Position numbers and translations under genes: made by a program
Part shown: positions 1 to 11,288 of the stretch, piece by piece
How the letters are laid out: each line of letters starts with the position of its first letter
How positions within the stretch are numbered: position 1 is the stretch's first letter
DNA from: Agrococcus sediminis
Lineage (GTDB): Bacteria > Actinomycetota > Actinomycetes > Actinomycetales > Microbacteriaceae
NCBI RefSeq assembly: GCF_007923295.1
Contig: NZ_VOIR01000011.1
Coordinates: 496,001-560,000 of the forward strand
Direction of reading: 5' to 3'
Length of the DNA: 64,000 nt
Notes under the pieces: model-generated
What the model saw: only the letters and a program-made list of their open reading frames with translations
Databases searched by the model: none
What the model was told of the DNA's origin: nothing

Positions 1-507
1 GGCGTCGAGCACGTGGGCCGGCGGGGGCGCCCAGGCGATGCCGGCCGCGTCGGCGATGTCGATGCCGTGCACCGTCAGCTCGAACACGCGCGTGCGGAGG
101 TACTCGTCGAGCTGCATCGCGGCATCGCCCGCAGCACCGACCGCGACGATGCGCGCGGGTCCCGCGGCGGCGACCGCGTCCGCCGCCGCGGCCGCGAGCG
201 CCTCGATCGCAGCCGCGGGGTCGTCGCCGAGCTCGGCGCCCGCCGCTCGTCCGCGCAGCAGGATCGCCTCGTCGTCGCCGCGCTGCCGCAGCACGACCTC
301 GAGGTACTCCGCCGCCGACCCGACGGTCGCCTCGGCCGGCGCGGGGAGCGCGAGGTAGGCGCCGACCGTCGAGATCGCGCGTGACGCGTGGCCGATCAGC
401 TCGCGCAGCGTCCACTCGCCGAGGCCCGGCCCGTCGAGGCGGTCGGCGGGCGCCCGGGCGACGAGCGCCGCGAGCTCCGACGCGGCGAGCGGGAAGTCGA
501 CGGCCAT
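1..507 (-). CDS. Maleylpyruvate isomerase / DinB-like family protein, C-terminus beyond the window
   Basis: The reading frame starts with ATG at 507 and runs off the left edge after 169 codons, so the C-terminal part is missing. The N-terminal helix bundle has the 'LGEWTLRELIGHASR' signature with His40, and a later 'VHGIDI' with His147; such histidines bind the metal in the DinB/mycothiol-dependent maleylpyruvate isomerase superfamily. Many actinobacterial members use mycothiol, but the substrate of this one cannot be read from sequence. A GAGCAT element sits 6 nt before the start, which suits leaderless transcription. It is divergent from the GNAT gene that begins 60 bp away. Confidence 0.75.
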   Translation of the reverse strand, partial: MAVDFPLAASELAALVARAPADRLDGPGLGEWTLRELIGHASRAISTVGAYLALPAPAEATVGSAAEYLEVVLRQRGDDEAILLRGRAAGAELGDDPAAAIEALAAAAADAVAAAGPARIVAVGAAGDAAMQLDEYLRTRVFELTVHGIDIADAAGIAWAPPPAHVLDA

Positions 508-566
508 GCGCGCATGCTCGCACGCGGCGGCGGACCGGGCAACCGCCCTCCGGCCAGAATGGGCAC

Positions 567-1157
567 GTGAGCATCCTCGAACGACCCGTCCTGACGCATC
601 CGCTCGTCTCGCTCGAGCCCCTGTCGCACGACCACGCCCCGGCGCTCGCCGAGGCGGCCGCCGAGGGGGATCTGTGGCAGCGGGCCTGGTACACGTCGGT
701 GCCCGAGCCGGAGGGCGTCGCGGCCGAGATCGACCGGCGCCTCCGGCTGCTCGCGGCAGGTTCGATGGCGCCGTGGGCGATCGTCGTCGACGGCCGAGCA
801 GTCGGCATGACGACCTACATGCACATCGATGCCGCGACGCCGCGCGTGGAGATCGGCTCCACGTGGATGGCGCCGTCGGTGCAGGGCACGGGCGTCAACC
901 CCGCGAGCAAGCTGCTGCTGCTCGAGCGCGCCTTCGATGTGCTCGGATGCGTCGCGGTCGAGTTCCGCACGTCGTGGCACAACCGCCAGTCGCGCGATGC
1001 GATCGAGCGGCTGGGCGCGAAGCGCGACGGCGTGCTGCGCAGCCATGAGGTCGTCAAGGGCTCGCTGCGCGACGTGGTCGTCTACTCGATCATCGAGCCC
1101 GAGTGGCCCGGCGTGCGGCGCGGGCTCGAGGCGCGGCTGCGCTGGCGCGCGAATTAG
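567..1157 (+). CDS. GNAT family N-acetyltransferase (RimJ/RimL-like)
   Basis: A 196-residue protein of the GNAT fold that should move an acetyl group from acetyl-CoA to an amine. The order of elements fits RimJ/RimL-type enzymes: an N-terminal 'LERPVLTH' strand, 'IGSTWMAPSVQGTGVN' as the acetyl-CoA loop region, then 'EFRTSWHNRQSRDAIERLGA', the typical late motif with Asn and the 'ERLGF/A' helix. The open frame extends upstream, but GTG at 567 is chosen because a CAGAAT -10 box lies exactly 6 nt before it, and homology begins there. The substrate is unknown. The chorismate mutase gene follows after 9 bp. Confidence 0.85.
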   Translation: MSILERPVLTHPLVSLEPLSHDHAPALAEAAAEGDLWQRAWYTSVPEPEGVAAEIDRRLRLLAAGSMAPWAIVVDGRAVGMTTYMHIDAATPRVEIGSTWMAPSVQGTGVNPASKLLLLERAFDVLGCVAVEFRTSWHNRQSRDAIERLGAKRDGVLRSHEVVKGSLRDVVVYSIIEPEWPGVRRGLEARLRWRAN

Positions 1158-1166
1158 GCTGGAGGC

Positions 1167-1457
1167 ATGAGCTCTCCCGACGACCAGCTGCAGCGCCTGC
1201 GACGCTCCATCGACAACGTCGACGCGGTGCTCATCCACACGCTGGCCGAGCGCTTCAAGCTGACGCAGGCGGTCGGCGAGCTGAAGGCGGAGCACGGGAT
1301 GCCGCCGTCCGACCCCTCGCGGGAGGCGACGCAGATCGCGCGTCTGCGCCGGCTCGCCGAGGACGCCGAGCTCGACCCCGAGTTCGCGCAGAAGTTCATC
1401 ACCTTCGTGATCGCCGAGGTCATCCACCACCACGAGCGGATCGCGGGCGCCGAGTAG
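1167..1457 (+). CDS. Chorismate mutase, AroQ type
   Basis: A 96-residue all-helical chorismate mutase, which would turn chorismate into prephenate in phenylalanine and tyrosine synthesis. It opens with 'LQRLRRSIDNVDAVLIHTLA', the usual first helix with the catalytic arginine, followed by 'RFKLTQAVGELKAEHGMPPSDPSREATQ' spread over the second helix, where the Lys and the 'P..DP.RE' turn are family hallmarks. The C-terminal helix ends 'FVIAEVIHHHERI'. TAGGCT stands 6 nt before the ATG, a leaderless promoter. The next step of the pathway, prephenate dehydratase, is encoded separately at 47645-48583. Confidence 0.9.
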   Translation: MSSPDDQLQRLRRSIDNVDAVLIHTLAERFKLTQAVGELKAEHGMPPSDPSREATQIARLRRLAEDAELDPEFAQKFITFVIAEVIHHHERIAGAE

Positions 1458-1475
1458 GCAGCCGCCCGAGCGGCG

Positions 1476-1946
1476 CTACGCGCGGGAGCGCGCCTCCGCG
1501 GCCGCGGCGATGTCGTCGAGGTCCTGCTGCATCGCCTTCCGCGTCACGGCCAGCCCGAGGCGGGCGGTGAGCTTGGCGGCCAGGCGCTGCGCCCACGACG
1601 GCGTCTCGGACGTGCCGCTGAAGCGCGTCCGCAGCAGCGTGCCCCCGCCCACCGGCTCGAGCGTGAACTCGGTGCGGTAGCGCATGCCGTGCGCCTCGGC
1701 GGCGACCATCGTGGATCGTCCGGGGTCGATGCCGACGACCTCCAGCTCCTCGGTCGCCTCGCGGCCCATCATCGTGCGCGTCTCGCGCCAGCGGGTGCCG
1801 ATCGTGTAGCCGGAGCCCGCGAGCCGCTCGACCTTCGTCACGCCCGACAGCACCGTCGGCGCGGCGTCGAGATCCGTGAGCACCTGCCACACCGCATCCG
1901 TCGGCGCGTCGATCGACCGCTCCAGGGTCAGCACCACGTCGCTCAT
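1476..1946 (-). CDS. SRPBCC (START-like) family protein
   Basis: A 156-residue single-domain protein of the SRPBCC/polyketide-cyclase type. The start 'MSDVVLTLERSIDAP' with 'VWQVLTDLDAAP' is the classic first strand and helix of this fold, and the long C-terminal helix is 'LAAKLTARLGLAVTRKAM'. These proteins bind lipids or other hydrophobic molecules in a deep cavity; no catalytic role can be assigned. Its ATG overlaps the TGA of the DUF1761 gene (ATGA at 1943-1946), so the two are translationally coupled. Confidence 0.8.
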   Translation of the reverse strand: MSDVVLTLERSIDAPTDAVWQVLTDLDAAPTVLSGVTKVERLAGSGYTIGTRWRETRTMMGREATEELEVVGIDPGRSTMVAAEAHGMRYRTEFTLEPVGGGTLLRTRFSGTSETPSWAQRLAAKLTARLGLAVTRKAMQQDLDDIAAAAEARSRA

Positions 1947-2377
1947 GCGGGCGGCCAGACGCCGATGACGAGCGCCATCGCGGTGAGCACGAGCACCTCG
2001 TTGAGCGCCGTGTGGCCGGTGACGCGGAAGCCGCGCGGGTCGAACACGTCGTGCACCACGACTCGGGCGAGGGTGAAGCCGATGAAGAGGATCCAGGCGG
2101 TGATGAGCGCGTTCCAGAGGAAGCTGCCGCCGTAGAACTCGAACGAGATCCAGGTGGCGCCCGCGAGCACCCATGCGGTGACCAGCGCGCAGACGATGAT
2201 CAGCGGGTAGACCCAGGGCCGGGGCCCCGCGGCGACGCTCTCGCTCGTGTGGCCGATGGCGCGCATCCAGCGGGTGCCGAGCACCTTCGGGTGGTAGTAG
2301 ATGGCGCCGACGACCATGGCGGCGACGGCGGCGAGCACGACGGCGAAGACGTTGATCGCCGGCACGGTGAGGTCCAT
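1943..2377 (-). CDS. DUF1761 family integral membrane protein
   Basis: A 144-residue membrane protein of the DUF1761 type. The N-terminus 'INVFAVVLAAVAAMVVGAIYY' is followed by the typical 'HPKVLGTRWM' motif, then three more hydrophobic segments including 'YPLIIVCALVTAWVLAGA' and 'WNALITAWILFIGFTLARV'. Function in this family is not known. The open frame extends upstream, but ATG 2377 is preferred because TATGCT lies exactly 6 nt before it. It is the first gene of a two-gene unit with the SRPBCC protein, overlapping it by 4 nt. Confidence 0.8.
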   Translation of the reverse strand: MDLTVPAINVFAVVLAAVAAMVVGAIYYHPKVLGTRWMRAIGHTSESVAAGPRPWVYPLIIVCALVTAWVLAGATWISFEFYGGSFLWNALITAWILFIGFTLARVVVHDVFDPRGFRVTGHTALNEVLVLTAMALVIGVWPPA

Positions 2378-2462
2378 GCCCGAAGCATAGGCTCCGCCGC
2401 GAGAGACCGTCCGCGCCTGACGCGTTCGCCGCGCGCCGGCATCCGACACGTCGACCCCTCGC

Positions 2463-2520
2463 CGACCTGTTCCACCCTCACAGACCCGGTGCACCGGGTC
2501 GCGATCGGTGGAACGGGTCG
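2463..2520. repeat. 58-bp imperfect palindrome with an 18-bp perfect core
   Basis: The core GACCCGGTGCACCGGGTC at 2483-2500 is a perfect palindrome. The symmetry extends outward: GTTCCACC at 2469-2476 mirrors GGTGGAAC at 2507-2514, and CGACC/GGTCG close the element. The same core and left flank recur at 28234-28265. This copy lies between the 3' end of purL and the promoter of the DUF1761 gene. Confidence 0.8.
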
Positions 2521-2581
2521 GCGGAGCGCGCGGCCGCACCACGTTCGGGCGGCCGAGCGTGCGCCGGCGCGCGGCCCTCCG

Positions 2582-4870
<2,289 letters not shown>

Positions 4871-4954
4871 AGCGCTCCTCAGGAGGTCAGCTCGGCGGTC
4901 CCTCGATCCTACCGAGCGGGCGGATGCGCCGGGCCGCGCGGGCGGGCGGCGACG

Positions 4955-5446
4955 TCAGGCGAACCACTCGTCGGGCGGTCCGGCGGTCAGCAGCGCGGCG
5001 AAGGCGGCGGCGACGAGCACGAGGGCGATCGCGACGAGCAGCACGGGATGCGCGATGCCCCACCGGAACGCCCGGTCGAGCGGGCTCGCGTCGCGCGGGT
5101 CGTCGGTGGCCTCGGTGCGCCAGGCGCCCTCGAGCGCGCCGCGGCGCTCGAGCCGGCGCTCCCACGGGATGGTCGCGTAGGGCACGACCGCGGTGGCGAT
5201 GCCGAGCAGCACGGTGCCAGCCGCCCAGCGCTGGTTGCGGCCCACGACGAGCTGCATGGCGCCGTACGCGAGGAAGACGAACCCGTGGATCGGTCCCGCG
5301 ATCGGCACCAGCGCATCCACCTGGAACGCGTACTTCGCCACCATCGCGACGATCAGCAGCGTCCACGTGACCGCCTCGGCGATCGCGAGGAAGCGGTAGG
5401 CGCGCTTCGGCGTCAGACCGGTGGCGGATGCGGTGGCGGGCGTCAT
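4955..5446 (-). CDS. DUF3817 family integral membrane protein
   Basis: A 163-residue protein with three hydrophobic segments in the DUF3817 region ('AYRFLAIAEAVTWTLLIVAM', the His-containing 'VPIAGPIHGFVFLAYGAMQL', and 'GTVLLGIATAVVPYATIPWE') followed by a C-terminal membrane helix 'HPVLLVAIALVLVAAAFAAL'. The 'PIHG.VFL.Y' and 'PWE' words are typical of the family, which is common in actinobacteria next to purine or GMP synthesis genes but has no known role. TAGCCT lies 6 nt before the ATG, so it probably has its own leaderless promoter although it sits between purQ and purL. Confidence 0.8.
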   Translation of the reverse strand: MTPATASATGLTPKRAYRFLAIAEAVTWTLLIVAMVAKYAFQVDALVPIAGPIHGFVFLAYGAMQLVVGRNQRWAAGTVLLGIATAVVPYATIPWERRLERRGALEGAWRTEATDDPRDASPLDRAFRWGIAHPVLLVAIALVLVAAAFAALLTAGPPDEWFA

Positions 5447-5477
5447 GTAGACAGGCTACACCCTCGCCTCGAGCGCG

Positions 5478-6167
5478 TCAGGCCGCGACCGACTCCAGCG
5501 CGGACTTGAAGATGTCGAGCCCGTCGAGGCCCGCCTTCATGCGCGTGGTCGTGGGGCCGAAGCCGAGCTCGACGGCGTGCTCGGGGTGCGGCATGAGGCC
5601 GACGACGTTGCCCGCGGCGTTCGTGAGGCCGGCGATGTCGTCGACCGAGCCGTTCGGGTTCTCGCCCAGGTAGCGGAACGCGACGAGGCCCTCGTCCTCG
5701 ATGCGCTTGACCTCGTCGGGCGTCGCGACGAAGCGCCCCTCGCCGTTCTTCAGCGGGATGACGATCTCCTGGCCGGGCTCGAAGCGGTTGGTCCACGCGG
5801 TCGAGGTGCGCTCGACGCGCAGCCGCTGGTCGCGGCGCACGAACAGGCCCGTCTCGTTGCGCACCAGCCCGCCCGGCAGCAGCCGCGCCTCCGCCAGCAT
5901 CTGGAAGCCGTTGCAGATGCCGAGCACGGGCATGCCGCGCTCGGCCGCCTCGACGACCTCGGTCATGATCGGGGAGCGCGCGGCGATCGCGCCGCAGCGC
6001 AGGTAGTCGCCGTACGAGAAGCCGCCCGGCAGCACGAGCGCGTCGACGCCGTGCAGGTCGTGCTCCCCGTGCCACAGCGCGACCGGCTCGTGGCCGGCGA
6101 GCCGCACAGCGCGCTGGGCGTCCCGGTCGTCGAGCGTGCCGGGGAAGGTGATGACGCCGACCCTCAC
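5478..6167 (-). CDS. purQ: Phosphoribosylformylglycinamidine synthase subunit PurQ
   Basis: The 229-residue glutamine amidotransferase subunit that releases ammonia for PurL. The class I triad is visible: Cys85 in '[11 protein letters not shown]', and His/Glu in '[10 protein letters not shown]' near residue 205. The N-terminus '[17 protein letters not shown]' is the usual first strand. GTG 6167 overlaps the TGA of purS (GTGA, 6164-6167), so the two subunits are coupled in translation and probably made in fixed ratio. Confidence 0.95.
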   Translation of the reverse strand: MRVGVITFPGTLDDRDAQRAVRLAGHEPVALWHGEHDLHGVDALVLPGGFSYGDYLRCGAIAARSPIMTEVVEAAERGMPVLGICNGFQMLAEARLLPGGLVRNETGLFVRRDQRLRVERTSTAWTNRFEPGQEIVIPLKNGEGRFVATPDEVKRIEDEGLVAFRYLGENPNGSVDDIAGLTNAAGNVVGLMPHPEHAVELGFGPTTTRMKAGLDGLDIFKSALESVAA

Positions 6168-6439
6168 TGCGCCGCTCCGGGCTGGGCGGCCTGCTCGACG
6201 ACGTGCACGCCCACGACGTCCTCGATGACGGTGTTCGCGAGCACCTCGTCGGCGACCGTGCGCACCTGCTCGAGCAGCGCATCCGTCACCTCGCCGTCGA
6301 CCGTGAGCTCGAAGCGCTTGCCGACGCGCACCTCGCCGACCGCCTCGTGGCCGAGCCGCGCGAGCGCGCGGGTGACCGCCTTGCCCTGCGGATCGAGGAT
6401 CTCTGCCTTCGGCATGACGTCGACGACGATGAGGGCCAT
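6164..6439 (-). CDS. purS: Phosphoribosylformylglycinamidine synthase subunit PurS
   Basis: The 91-residue small subunit that bridges PurL and PurQ in the FGAM synthase complex. '[20 protein letters not shown]' and '[16 protein letters not shown]' are the two signature stretches. The ATG is preceded by GGGAGCGACCC, a fair ribosome site. The C-terminal tail '[11 protein letters not shown]' is slightly longer than usual for the family. It is the first gene of the purS-purQ unit. Confidence 0.93.
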   Translation of the reverse strand: MALIVVDVMPKAEILDPQGKAVTRALARLGHEAVGEVRVGKRFELTVDGEVTDALLEQVRTVADEVLANTVIEDVVGVHVVEQAAQPGAAQ

Positions 6440-6563
6440 GGGTCGCTCCCTGCGGTAGCAGTCGGGTGGGGGTGCCCTCCCATTCTACGGATGCGCCGCG
6501 CGCCGCCGAGGGTCGGAGCACGTTCCCGGCCGACGGGCGGGATCCCGGGCTACTGTGTGCGCT

Positions 6564-7463
6564 ATGACGTTCAGGGGCGATGCCAACTTCGACACCTCCA
6601 CGGTCAGCCGCGGCGGCGGCGGTCGAGGCGGCGGCGGTGCGATCGCCGTCGGCGGCGGCGGCATCCTCACGCTCATCCTCGTGCTCGCGTCGATGTTCTT
6701 CGGCGTCGACCTCACGGGCCTCGCGCCGCAGGACGCGAGCCCGCCCTCGCAGGGCCAGTCGCAGGGCGAGGAGGTCACGGGCTGCACCGGCGAGGACGCC
6801 AACGACCCCGCCAACGTCACGTGCCGCATGGAGGGCGGGGCCGACTCCATGTCGCGCTTCTGGACCGAGACGGCGAGCGCCAACGGCATCGAGTACGCCG
6901 ACCCGCGCGTGATGCTCTTCGACCGGCAGGTCGAGACCGGATGCGGTGCCGCGACGAGCGCGGTGGGCCCGTTCTACTGCCCGCCCGACCAGGCGATCTA
7001 CATCGACAGCACGTTCTTCCAGCAGATGCGCGAGCAGTTCGGCGCCTCGGGCGGCTCGCTCGCGCAGCTCTACGTGCTCGCGCACGAGTGGGGCCACCAC
7101 GTGCAGAACATCACCGGCCAGCTCGAGCGCGTGCAGCAGGGCGACTCCGGCCCGCAGTCGTCGGCCGTGCGCAGCGAGCTGCAGGCCGACTGCTACGCGG
7201 GCGCCTGGATCGCGGGCGCCTCGCAGACGACCGACGACGACGGCGGCGCGCCGGTGCTCGTCGAGCCGACCCAGCAGGAGATGAACGACGCCCTGAACGC
7301 GGCGCACACGATCGGCGACGACGCGCTGCAGGAGATGGGCGGCGGCGGCGTGAACCCCGAGAGCTGGACGCACGGCTCGAGCGAGCAGCGCATGAACTGG
7401 CTGGCGCGCGGCTTCAACGAGGGCGTCGGCGCCTGCGACACCTGGAACGCGCCCGAGGTCTGA
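6564..7463 (+). CDS. YpfJ-type neutral zinc metallopeptidase, membrane anchored
   Basis: A 299-residue protein of the putative neutral zinc metallopeptidase family. It has a short cytoplasmic start with '[19 protein letters not shown]', a glycine-rich stretch, one membrane helix at about residues 33-47, and an extracellular catalytic domain with HEWGH at 174-178; the third ligand probably lies in '[12 protein letters not shown]'. The 'Q...DCYAG.W' and 'GSSEQR..W...GF' words are strongly conserved in the family. Six cysteines in the external domain could pair as disulfides. GTG 6555 is possible but ATG 6564 is chosen because TACTGT lies 7 nt before it. Confidence 0.88.
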   Translation: MTFRGDANFDTSTVSRGGGGRGGGGAIAVGGGGILTLILVLASMFFGVDLTGLAPQDASPPSQGQSQGEEVTGCTGEDANDPANVTCRMEGGADSMSRFWTETASANGIEYADPRVMLFDRQVETGCGAATSAVGPFYCPPDQAIYIDSTFFQQMREQFGASGGSLAQLYVLAHEWGHHVQNITGQLERVQQGDSGPQSSAVRSELQADCYAGAWIAGASQTTDDDGGAPVLVEPTQQEMNDALNAAHTIGDDALQEMGGGGVNPESWTHGSSEQRMNWLARGFNEGVGACDTWNAPEV

Positions 7464-7502
7464 GCGCCCGCCCGCTGCTCGAGCAGCCCGACGCAGTCGC
7501 TC

Positions 7503-7598
7503 CACCCCGTTGATCGAGTAGCCCGACGCAGTCGGGCGTATCGAGATCACCCCACCCCGTTGATCGAGTAGCCCGACGCAGTCGGGCGTATCGAGATC
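7503..7598. repeat. Two tandem copies of a 50-bp hairpin repeat
   Basis: A 46-bp stretch at 7503-7548 is repeated exactly at 7553-7598 (period 50). Each copy contains CCCGAC-GCA-GTCGGG as an inner hairpin, flanked by TTGATCGAGTA and TATCGAGATC, which are themselves complementary. A degenerate partial copy lies at 7474-7508. The element sits between the converging peptidase and purC genes, and probably works as a bidirectional terminator. A related element is at 44400-44504. Confidence 0.85.
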
Positions 7599-7621
7599 CC
7601 CGCCGCTCGTCGACGCGCCCC

Positions 7622-8494
7622 CTACTCGACGCGCGGCGACCCGGTCAACCGCTCGATGAGCTCCCGGTAGCGCGCCGCCGTCCGCTCGACGACGTCGGCG
7701 GGCAGCCGGGGAGCCTCGCCCGCACCGTCCCAGTTCGCGGCGAGCCAGTCGCGCACGATCTGCTTGTCGAACGACTCCACGCGGCCCTGATCGAGCGCCG
7801 CGGCGTCCCAGTACCGCGACGAGTCCGAGGTGAGCACCTCGTCGGCGAGCACCAGCTCGCCCGTCGCTCGGTCGCGGCCGAACTCGAGCTTCGTGTCGGC
7901 GAGCACGAGACCGGCCTCGGCGGCGATCGCCGCGCCCTGCGCGTACACGCGCAGCGCGAGGTCGCGGATCGCGGCCGCGTCGTCAGCGCCGACCAGCTCG
8001 ACCGTGCGCTCGAAGGACACGTTCTCGTCGTGCGCGCCCTGCGGCGCCTTCCAGGCCGGCGTGTAGATCGGCTCGGGAAGCGCATCGCCGTCCTCCAGGC
8101 CCGGCGGCAGCGCGACGCCCGAGATCGAGCCGACCTGCCGGTACTCCTTGAGTCCCGAGCCGGTGACGCGTCCGCGCACGACGCACTCGACCGGGAGCAT
8201 GTCGAGCGTGCGCACGAGCATCGCGCGGCCGCGCACCGCGTCCGGGGTGCGGGCGTCGGCGTCGGGAGCGAGCTGCGACGGGAGCCCCAGCCGGTCGATC
8301 CACCAGCGCGTGAGCGTCGTCAGCAGCTCGCCCTTGCCGGGGATGGCGGGCTCGAGCACCTGGTCGAAGGCCGAGACGCGGTCGGAGGCGACCATGAGCA
8401 TCTCGGGCGCGGTCGCGAGCTCGGTGCCGACCGGCACGTAGAGGTCGCGCACCTTGCCCGAGTAGGCGAGCTCCCAGCCGTCGAGCCCGGTCAT
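7622..8494 (-). CDS. purC: Phosphoribosylaminoimidazole-succinocarboxamide synthase
   Basis: A 290-residue SAICAR synthetase, which joins CAIR with aspartate using ATP. The beginning 'YSGKVRDLY' binds phosphate, '[16 protein letters not shown]' and '[18 protein letters not shown]' are the well-known signatures, and '[11 protein letters not shown]' carries the C-terminal catalytic region. Length agrees with the longer actinobacterial and yeast-like PurC forms. Its ATG overlaps the purD TGA (ATGA at 8491-8494), so purD and purC are one transcript led by purD. Confidence 0.95.
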   Translation of the reverse strand: MTGLDGWELAYSGKVRDLYVPVGTELATAPEMLMVASDRVSAFDQVLEPAIPGKGELLTTLTRWWIDRLGLPSQLAPDADARTPDAVRGRAMLVRTLDMLPVECVVRGRVTGSGLKEYRQVGSISGVALPPGLEDGDALPEPIYTPAWKAPQGAHDENVSFERTVELVGADDAAAIRDLALRVYAQGAAIAAEAGLVLADTKLEFGRDRATGELVLADEVLTSDSSRYWDAAALDQGRVESFDKQIVRDWLAANWDGAGEAPRLPADVVERTAARYRELIERLTGSPRVE

Positions 8495-9750
8495 GCCCGG
8501 GCGGCGATGTCGGAGCGCGACTGCCCGCCCTCGAGCGAGATCCTCCCGAGCCCCGCATACGCGCGCTCGCGCGCCTCGGCGAGCGTCGCGCCGGTGCCGA
8601 CGACGTTGAGCACCCGGCCGCCGGTGGCGGTCAGGCCCTGCTCCCCGCGGCCGGTGGCGGCGTGCAGCACCCGCACGCCCTCGAGCTGCTCGGCATCCTC
8701 GACGCCGGTGATGAGGCGACCGGTGATGGGGTCGCCCGGGTAGCCCTCGCTCGCGAGCACCACGGCGACCGCCGCCGAGTCGCGCCAGACGAGCGGCGCT
8801 GCCGACCCGAGGGATCCGTTCGCGGCCGCCAGCAGCGCATCCGCCAGTCCCGACTCGATGCGGGGCAGCACCACCTGCGTCTCGGGGTCGCCGAAGCGCG
8901 CGTTGAACTCGATGACCTTCACGCCGTCGTCGGTGACGATGAGGCCGCAGTAGAGCAGGCCCGTGAAGGGCGTGCCCGCCTCGGCCATCGCGCGGATCGT
9001 GGGCAGCGCGACGTTCTCGACGACCTCGTCGACGAAGGCCTGCTCGCTGCCGAAGCGCTCGGCGAGCCACGGCAGCGGCGAGTAGGCGCCCATGCCGCCG
9101 GTGTTGGGTCCGGTGTCGCCGTCGCCGAGGCGCTTGAAATCCTGCGCGGGCGCGAGCGGCACGGCGTGCTTGCCGTCGGTGAGCACGAACAGGCTCACCT
9201 CGGGCCCGGCGAGGTACTCCTCGATCAGCAGGGGCCCGTCGGGCAGGAACGCCTCGGCGTGCGCCTCGGCCGCGGCCCGGTCGTCGGTGACGATGACGCC
9301 CTTGCCGGCGGCGAGCCCGTCGGCCTTCAGCACCCACGGGGGAGCGGATGCGTCGAGCGCGGCCCGCACGTCGTCGAGCGTCACGGCCGTGGTGTCGGCG
9401 CCCGTCGGCACGCCGGCCCGCGCCATGACCGCCTTCGCGAACGACTTCGAGCCCTCGATGGCGGCGGCCGCCTTCGTGGGGCCGAAGACCGGCACGCCGG
9501 CCTGCTTGAGGGCGTCGGCGACGCCCGCGACGAGGGGCGCCTCGGGGCCGATGACGACCAGGTCGAAGCCGCCGTCGACGGCGAGGTCGGTGACGAGCTG
9601 CGGGTCCTTGATGTCGACGCGCACCGCCTCGACCTCGACGCCGATCCCGGCGTTGCCGGGCGCGGCCGTGATCTCGTGGCCGCCCTCCTCGAGGAGTGCC
9701 GCGATGATGGCGTGCTCACGCGCGCCGCTGCCGAGTACCAGGATCCGCAC
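8491..9750 (-). CDS. purD: Phosphoribosylamine-glycine ligase
   Basis: The 419-residue GAR synthetase, step two of purine synthesis, joining phosphoribosylamine and glycine with ATP. It has the ATP-grasp fold: N-terminal '[15 protein letters not shown]', '[15 protein letters not shown]', the glycine loop '[14 protein letters not shown]', and the metal site '[14 protein letters not shown]'. GTG 9750 follows TAGAAT by 6 nt, so the purD-purC transcript is probably leaderless. The usual length (about 420-430) is met. Confidence 0.95.
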   Translation of the reverse strand: MRILVLGSGAREHAIIAALLEEGGHEITAAPGNAGIGVEVEAVRVDIKDPQLVTDLAVDGGFDLVVIGPEAPLVAGVADALKQAGVPVFGPTKAAAAIEGSKSFAKAVMARAGVPTGADTTAVTLDDVRAALDASAPPWVLKADGLAAGKGVIVTDDRAAAEAHAEAFLPDGPLLIEEYLAGPEVSLFVLTDGKHAVPLAPAQDFKRLGDGDTGPNTGGMGAYSPLPWLAERFGSEQAFVDEVVENVALPTIRAMAEAGTPFTGLLYCGLIVTDDGVKVIEFNARFGDPETQVVLPRIESGLADALLAAANGSLGSAAPLVWRDSAAVAVVLASEGYPGDPITGRLITGVEDAEQLEGVRVLHAATGRGEQGLTATGGRVLNVVGTGATLAEARERAYAGLGRISLEGGQSRSDIAARA

Positions 9751-9867
9751 GCGCCCATTCTACGAACGCGGCGAGCCCGCCGGGCCGACGGGCTCGATGC
9801 ATCGGCGATGAGGGCGCCCGGCGGCCACCAGGCGACCACGTCGCCGGCCGCGGCTAGCCTGTCGGAC

Positions 9868-10233
9868 GTGGCCAGGCGCATCCCCGATCTCGACGGCACC
9901 GACGCGGTGCGCGCCGCGCTCGCGCCCGACGCCGGGCGCGCCGAGCGGGCGCTCGCGGTGCGCTACACGCTGCAGTGCCTCGCCGATCGGGCGCCCGGCA
10001 AGTCGGTCGAGGTGCGCGTGCCGCCGTTCGGCGCCGTGCAGGCGGTCGAGGGCCCCGGGCACACGCGCGGCACGCCGCCCAACGTGGTCGAGACCGACGC
10101 CGCGACCTGGCTCGCGCTCGCGACCGGCGGCGAGGCGTGGGCGGATGCGGTGGGTCGCGGCGCGGTGCGCGCGTCGGGCGTGCGCGCCGACGTCTCGCCG
10201 TGGCTGCCGCTCGTGCGCCCGACCGCGGGCTGA
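9868..10233 (+). CDS. Sterol-carrier-protein-like family protein
   Basis: A 121-residue protein matching the small actinobacterial 'sterol carrier family protein' group: '[31 protein letters not shown]' (residues about 30-60, quoted in parts: '[20 protein letters not shown]') and '[18 protein letters not shown]' are characteristic, the latter resembling the SCP2 region where a ligand-binding helix follows 'D...W..L..G'. The ligand is not known. GTG 9868 is chosen because TAGCCT stands 7 nt before it; the frame stays open far upstream but that part is antisense to purD. Confidence 0.75.
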   Translation: MARRIPDLDGTDAVRAALAPDAGRAERALAVRYTLQCLADRAPGKSVEVRVPPFGAVQAVEGPGHTRGTPPNVVETDAATWLALATGGEAWADAVGRGAVRASGVRADVSPWLPLVRPTAG

Positions 10234-10306
10234 CCCGCCGGCGAGGGTCGCCACCGACCCGCGCATCCGCCCGTCGCGCGCAGGTGCGGAGGGCCATACT
10301 GAACCC

Positions 10307-11257
10307 ATGGCTCAGGTCGTCCGCCCGCAGGGGTTCATCGGTCCCCTCGTCACGATGGTGATCGGCGCCATCCTGCTCTTCAACGGCGTGCCGGGCCTGC
10401 TGCAGTGGATCGGCTGGATCGGGCAGTCGGCGCTCGTCGTCGGGATCGAGAGCGCCTTCGACACCGCCTTCGTCCCGCTCATCCTGTCGGCGGCCGCGTC
10501 GATCATCGGCCTCGCGATGGTGCGGGGCGGCTTCACGTCGCTGCGCGGCGTGCTGCGCGGCGCCGGCCAGCGGGCGCGCGAGCAGGTGCGCGGCGGCGTG
10601 CAGCAGGTGCGGCGGGAGGCCGGGCAGCGCTACGGCGAGGCGGTCGGGCAGGCCGAGCACCTGCAGAACGCGGTGCCGCAGTCATGGCGCGAGCGCATCG
10701 AGGCAGCGGCGCGCGAGGTCGAGGGCGAGCGCGCGCGACGCTCCGGAGCGCAGCCGCAGGTGCACGCGTCGCCGCAGCAGCGGCCGCAGCAGCCGCGACC
10801 GCAGGCCCCGCGCCAGCCGCAGCCGCAGCCGCAGCGGCAGGGCCAGGGCCAGCAGGGCTACCAGGGTCAGCAGGACTACCAGGGCCAGGCCGCGTACCAG
10901 GGCCAGCAGCAGCGCCAGCCGCAGCCGGCGCCGGGCTCCGACCGGCTCGCGCGCATCGAGCAGCTGCGGCGCCAGGTCGACTCCCGCGTGCAGCAGCAGG
11001 TGGGCCAGCTGCAGGACGCCGGGCGGCAGGCTGCCGACCGCGTGCGCCAGGCGGGGATCGATGAGGCCGCTCGGGTGCAGCAGCGCCAGCTGCCGAACCC
11101 CTCCGACGAGGTGACCGCCCTCATCGGCCGCCTCGAACTCGCCGACAACGAGCGCATCCGCCGCCGCGGGTCCTCGCTCACCCGCTCGTCGCTCGCGACC
11201 AGCTCGCTCTCGAAGACGTCGCTCACGTTGAACTCGCTGCTGGAGCACCGCCGCTGA
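10307..11257 (+). CDS. Membrane protein with Gln/Pro-rich linker and Ser-Leu repeat tail
   Basis: A 316-residue protein that I do not recognise. It has two hydrophobic segments (about residues 9-28 and 50-69), then an Arg/Gln-rich helical stretch 'AREQVRGGVQQVRREAGQRY', a low-complexity Gln/Pro linker with 'YQGQ' repeats at roughly 150-215, a second Gln-rich coil, and a C-terminal tail of repeated Ser-Ser-Leu units (about residues 285-312). The nucleotide sequence of the linker is also repetitive. It probably sits in the membrane with a long cytoplasmic coiled tail. CATACT precedes the ATG by 6 nt. Confidence 0.7.
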   Translation: MAQVVRPQGFIGPLVTMVIGAILLFNGVPGLLQWIGWIGQSALVVGIESAFDTAFVPLILSAAASIIGLAMVRGGFTSLRGVLRGAGQRAREQVRGGVQQVRREAGQRYGEAVGQAEHLQNAVPQSWRERIEAAAREVEGERARRSGAQPQVHASPQQRPQQPRPQAPRQPQPQPQRQGQGQQGYQGQQDYQGQAAYQGQQQRQPQPAPGSDRLARIEQLRRQVDSRVQQQVGQLQDAGRQAADRVRQAGIDEAARVQQRQLPNPSDEVTALIGRLELADNERIRRRGSSLTRSSLATSSLSKTSLTLNSLLEHRR

Positions 11258-11288
11258 GCGCCCGGCGCGCGGCTGCTGCCAGGACGCC

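Noticed and set aside
7503-7598. CRISPR or insertion-sequence ends
   Set aside because: Only two full tandem copies exist, no transposase is near, and the hairpin design fits an intergenic terminator-type repeat.
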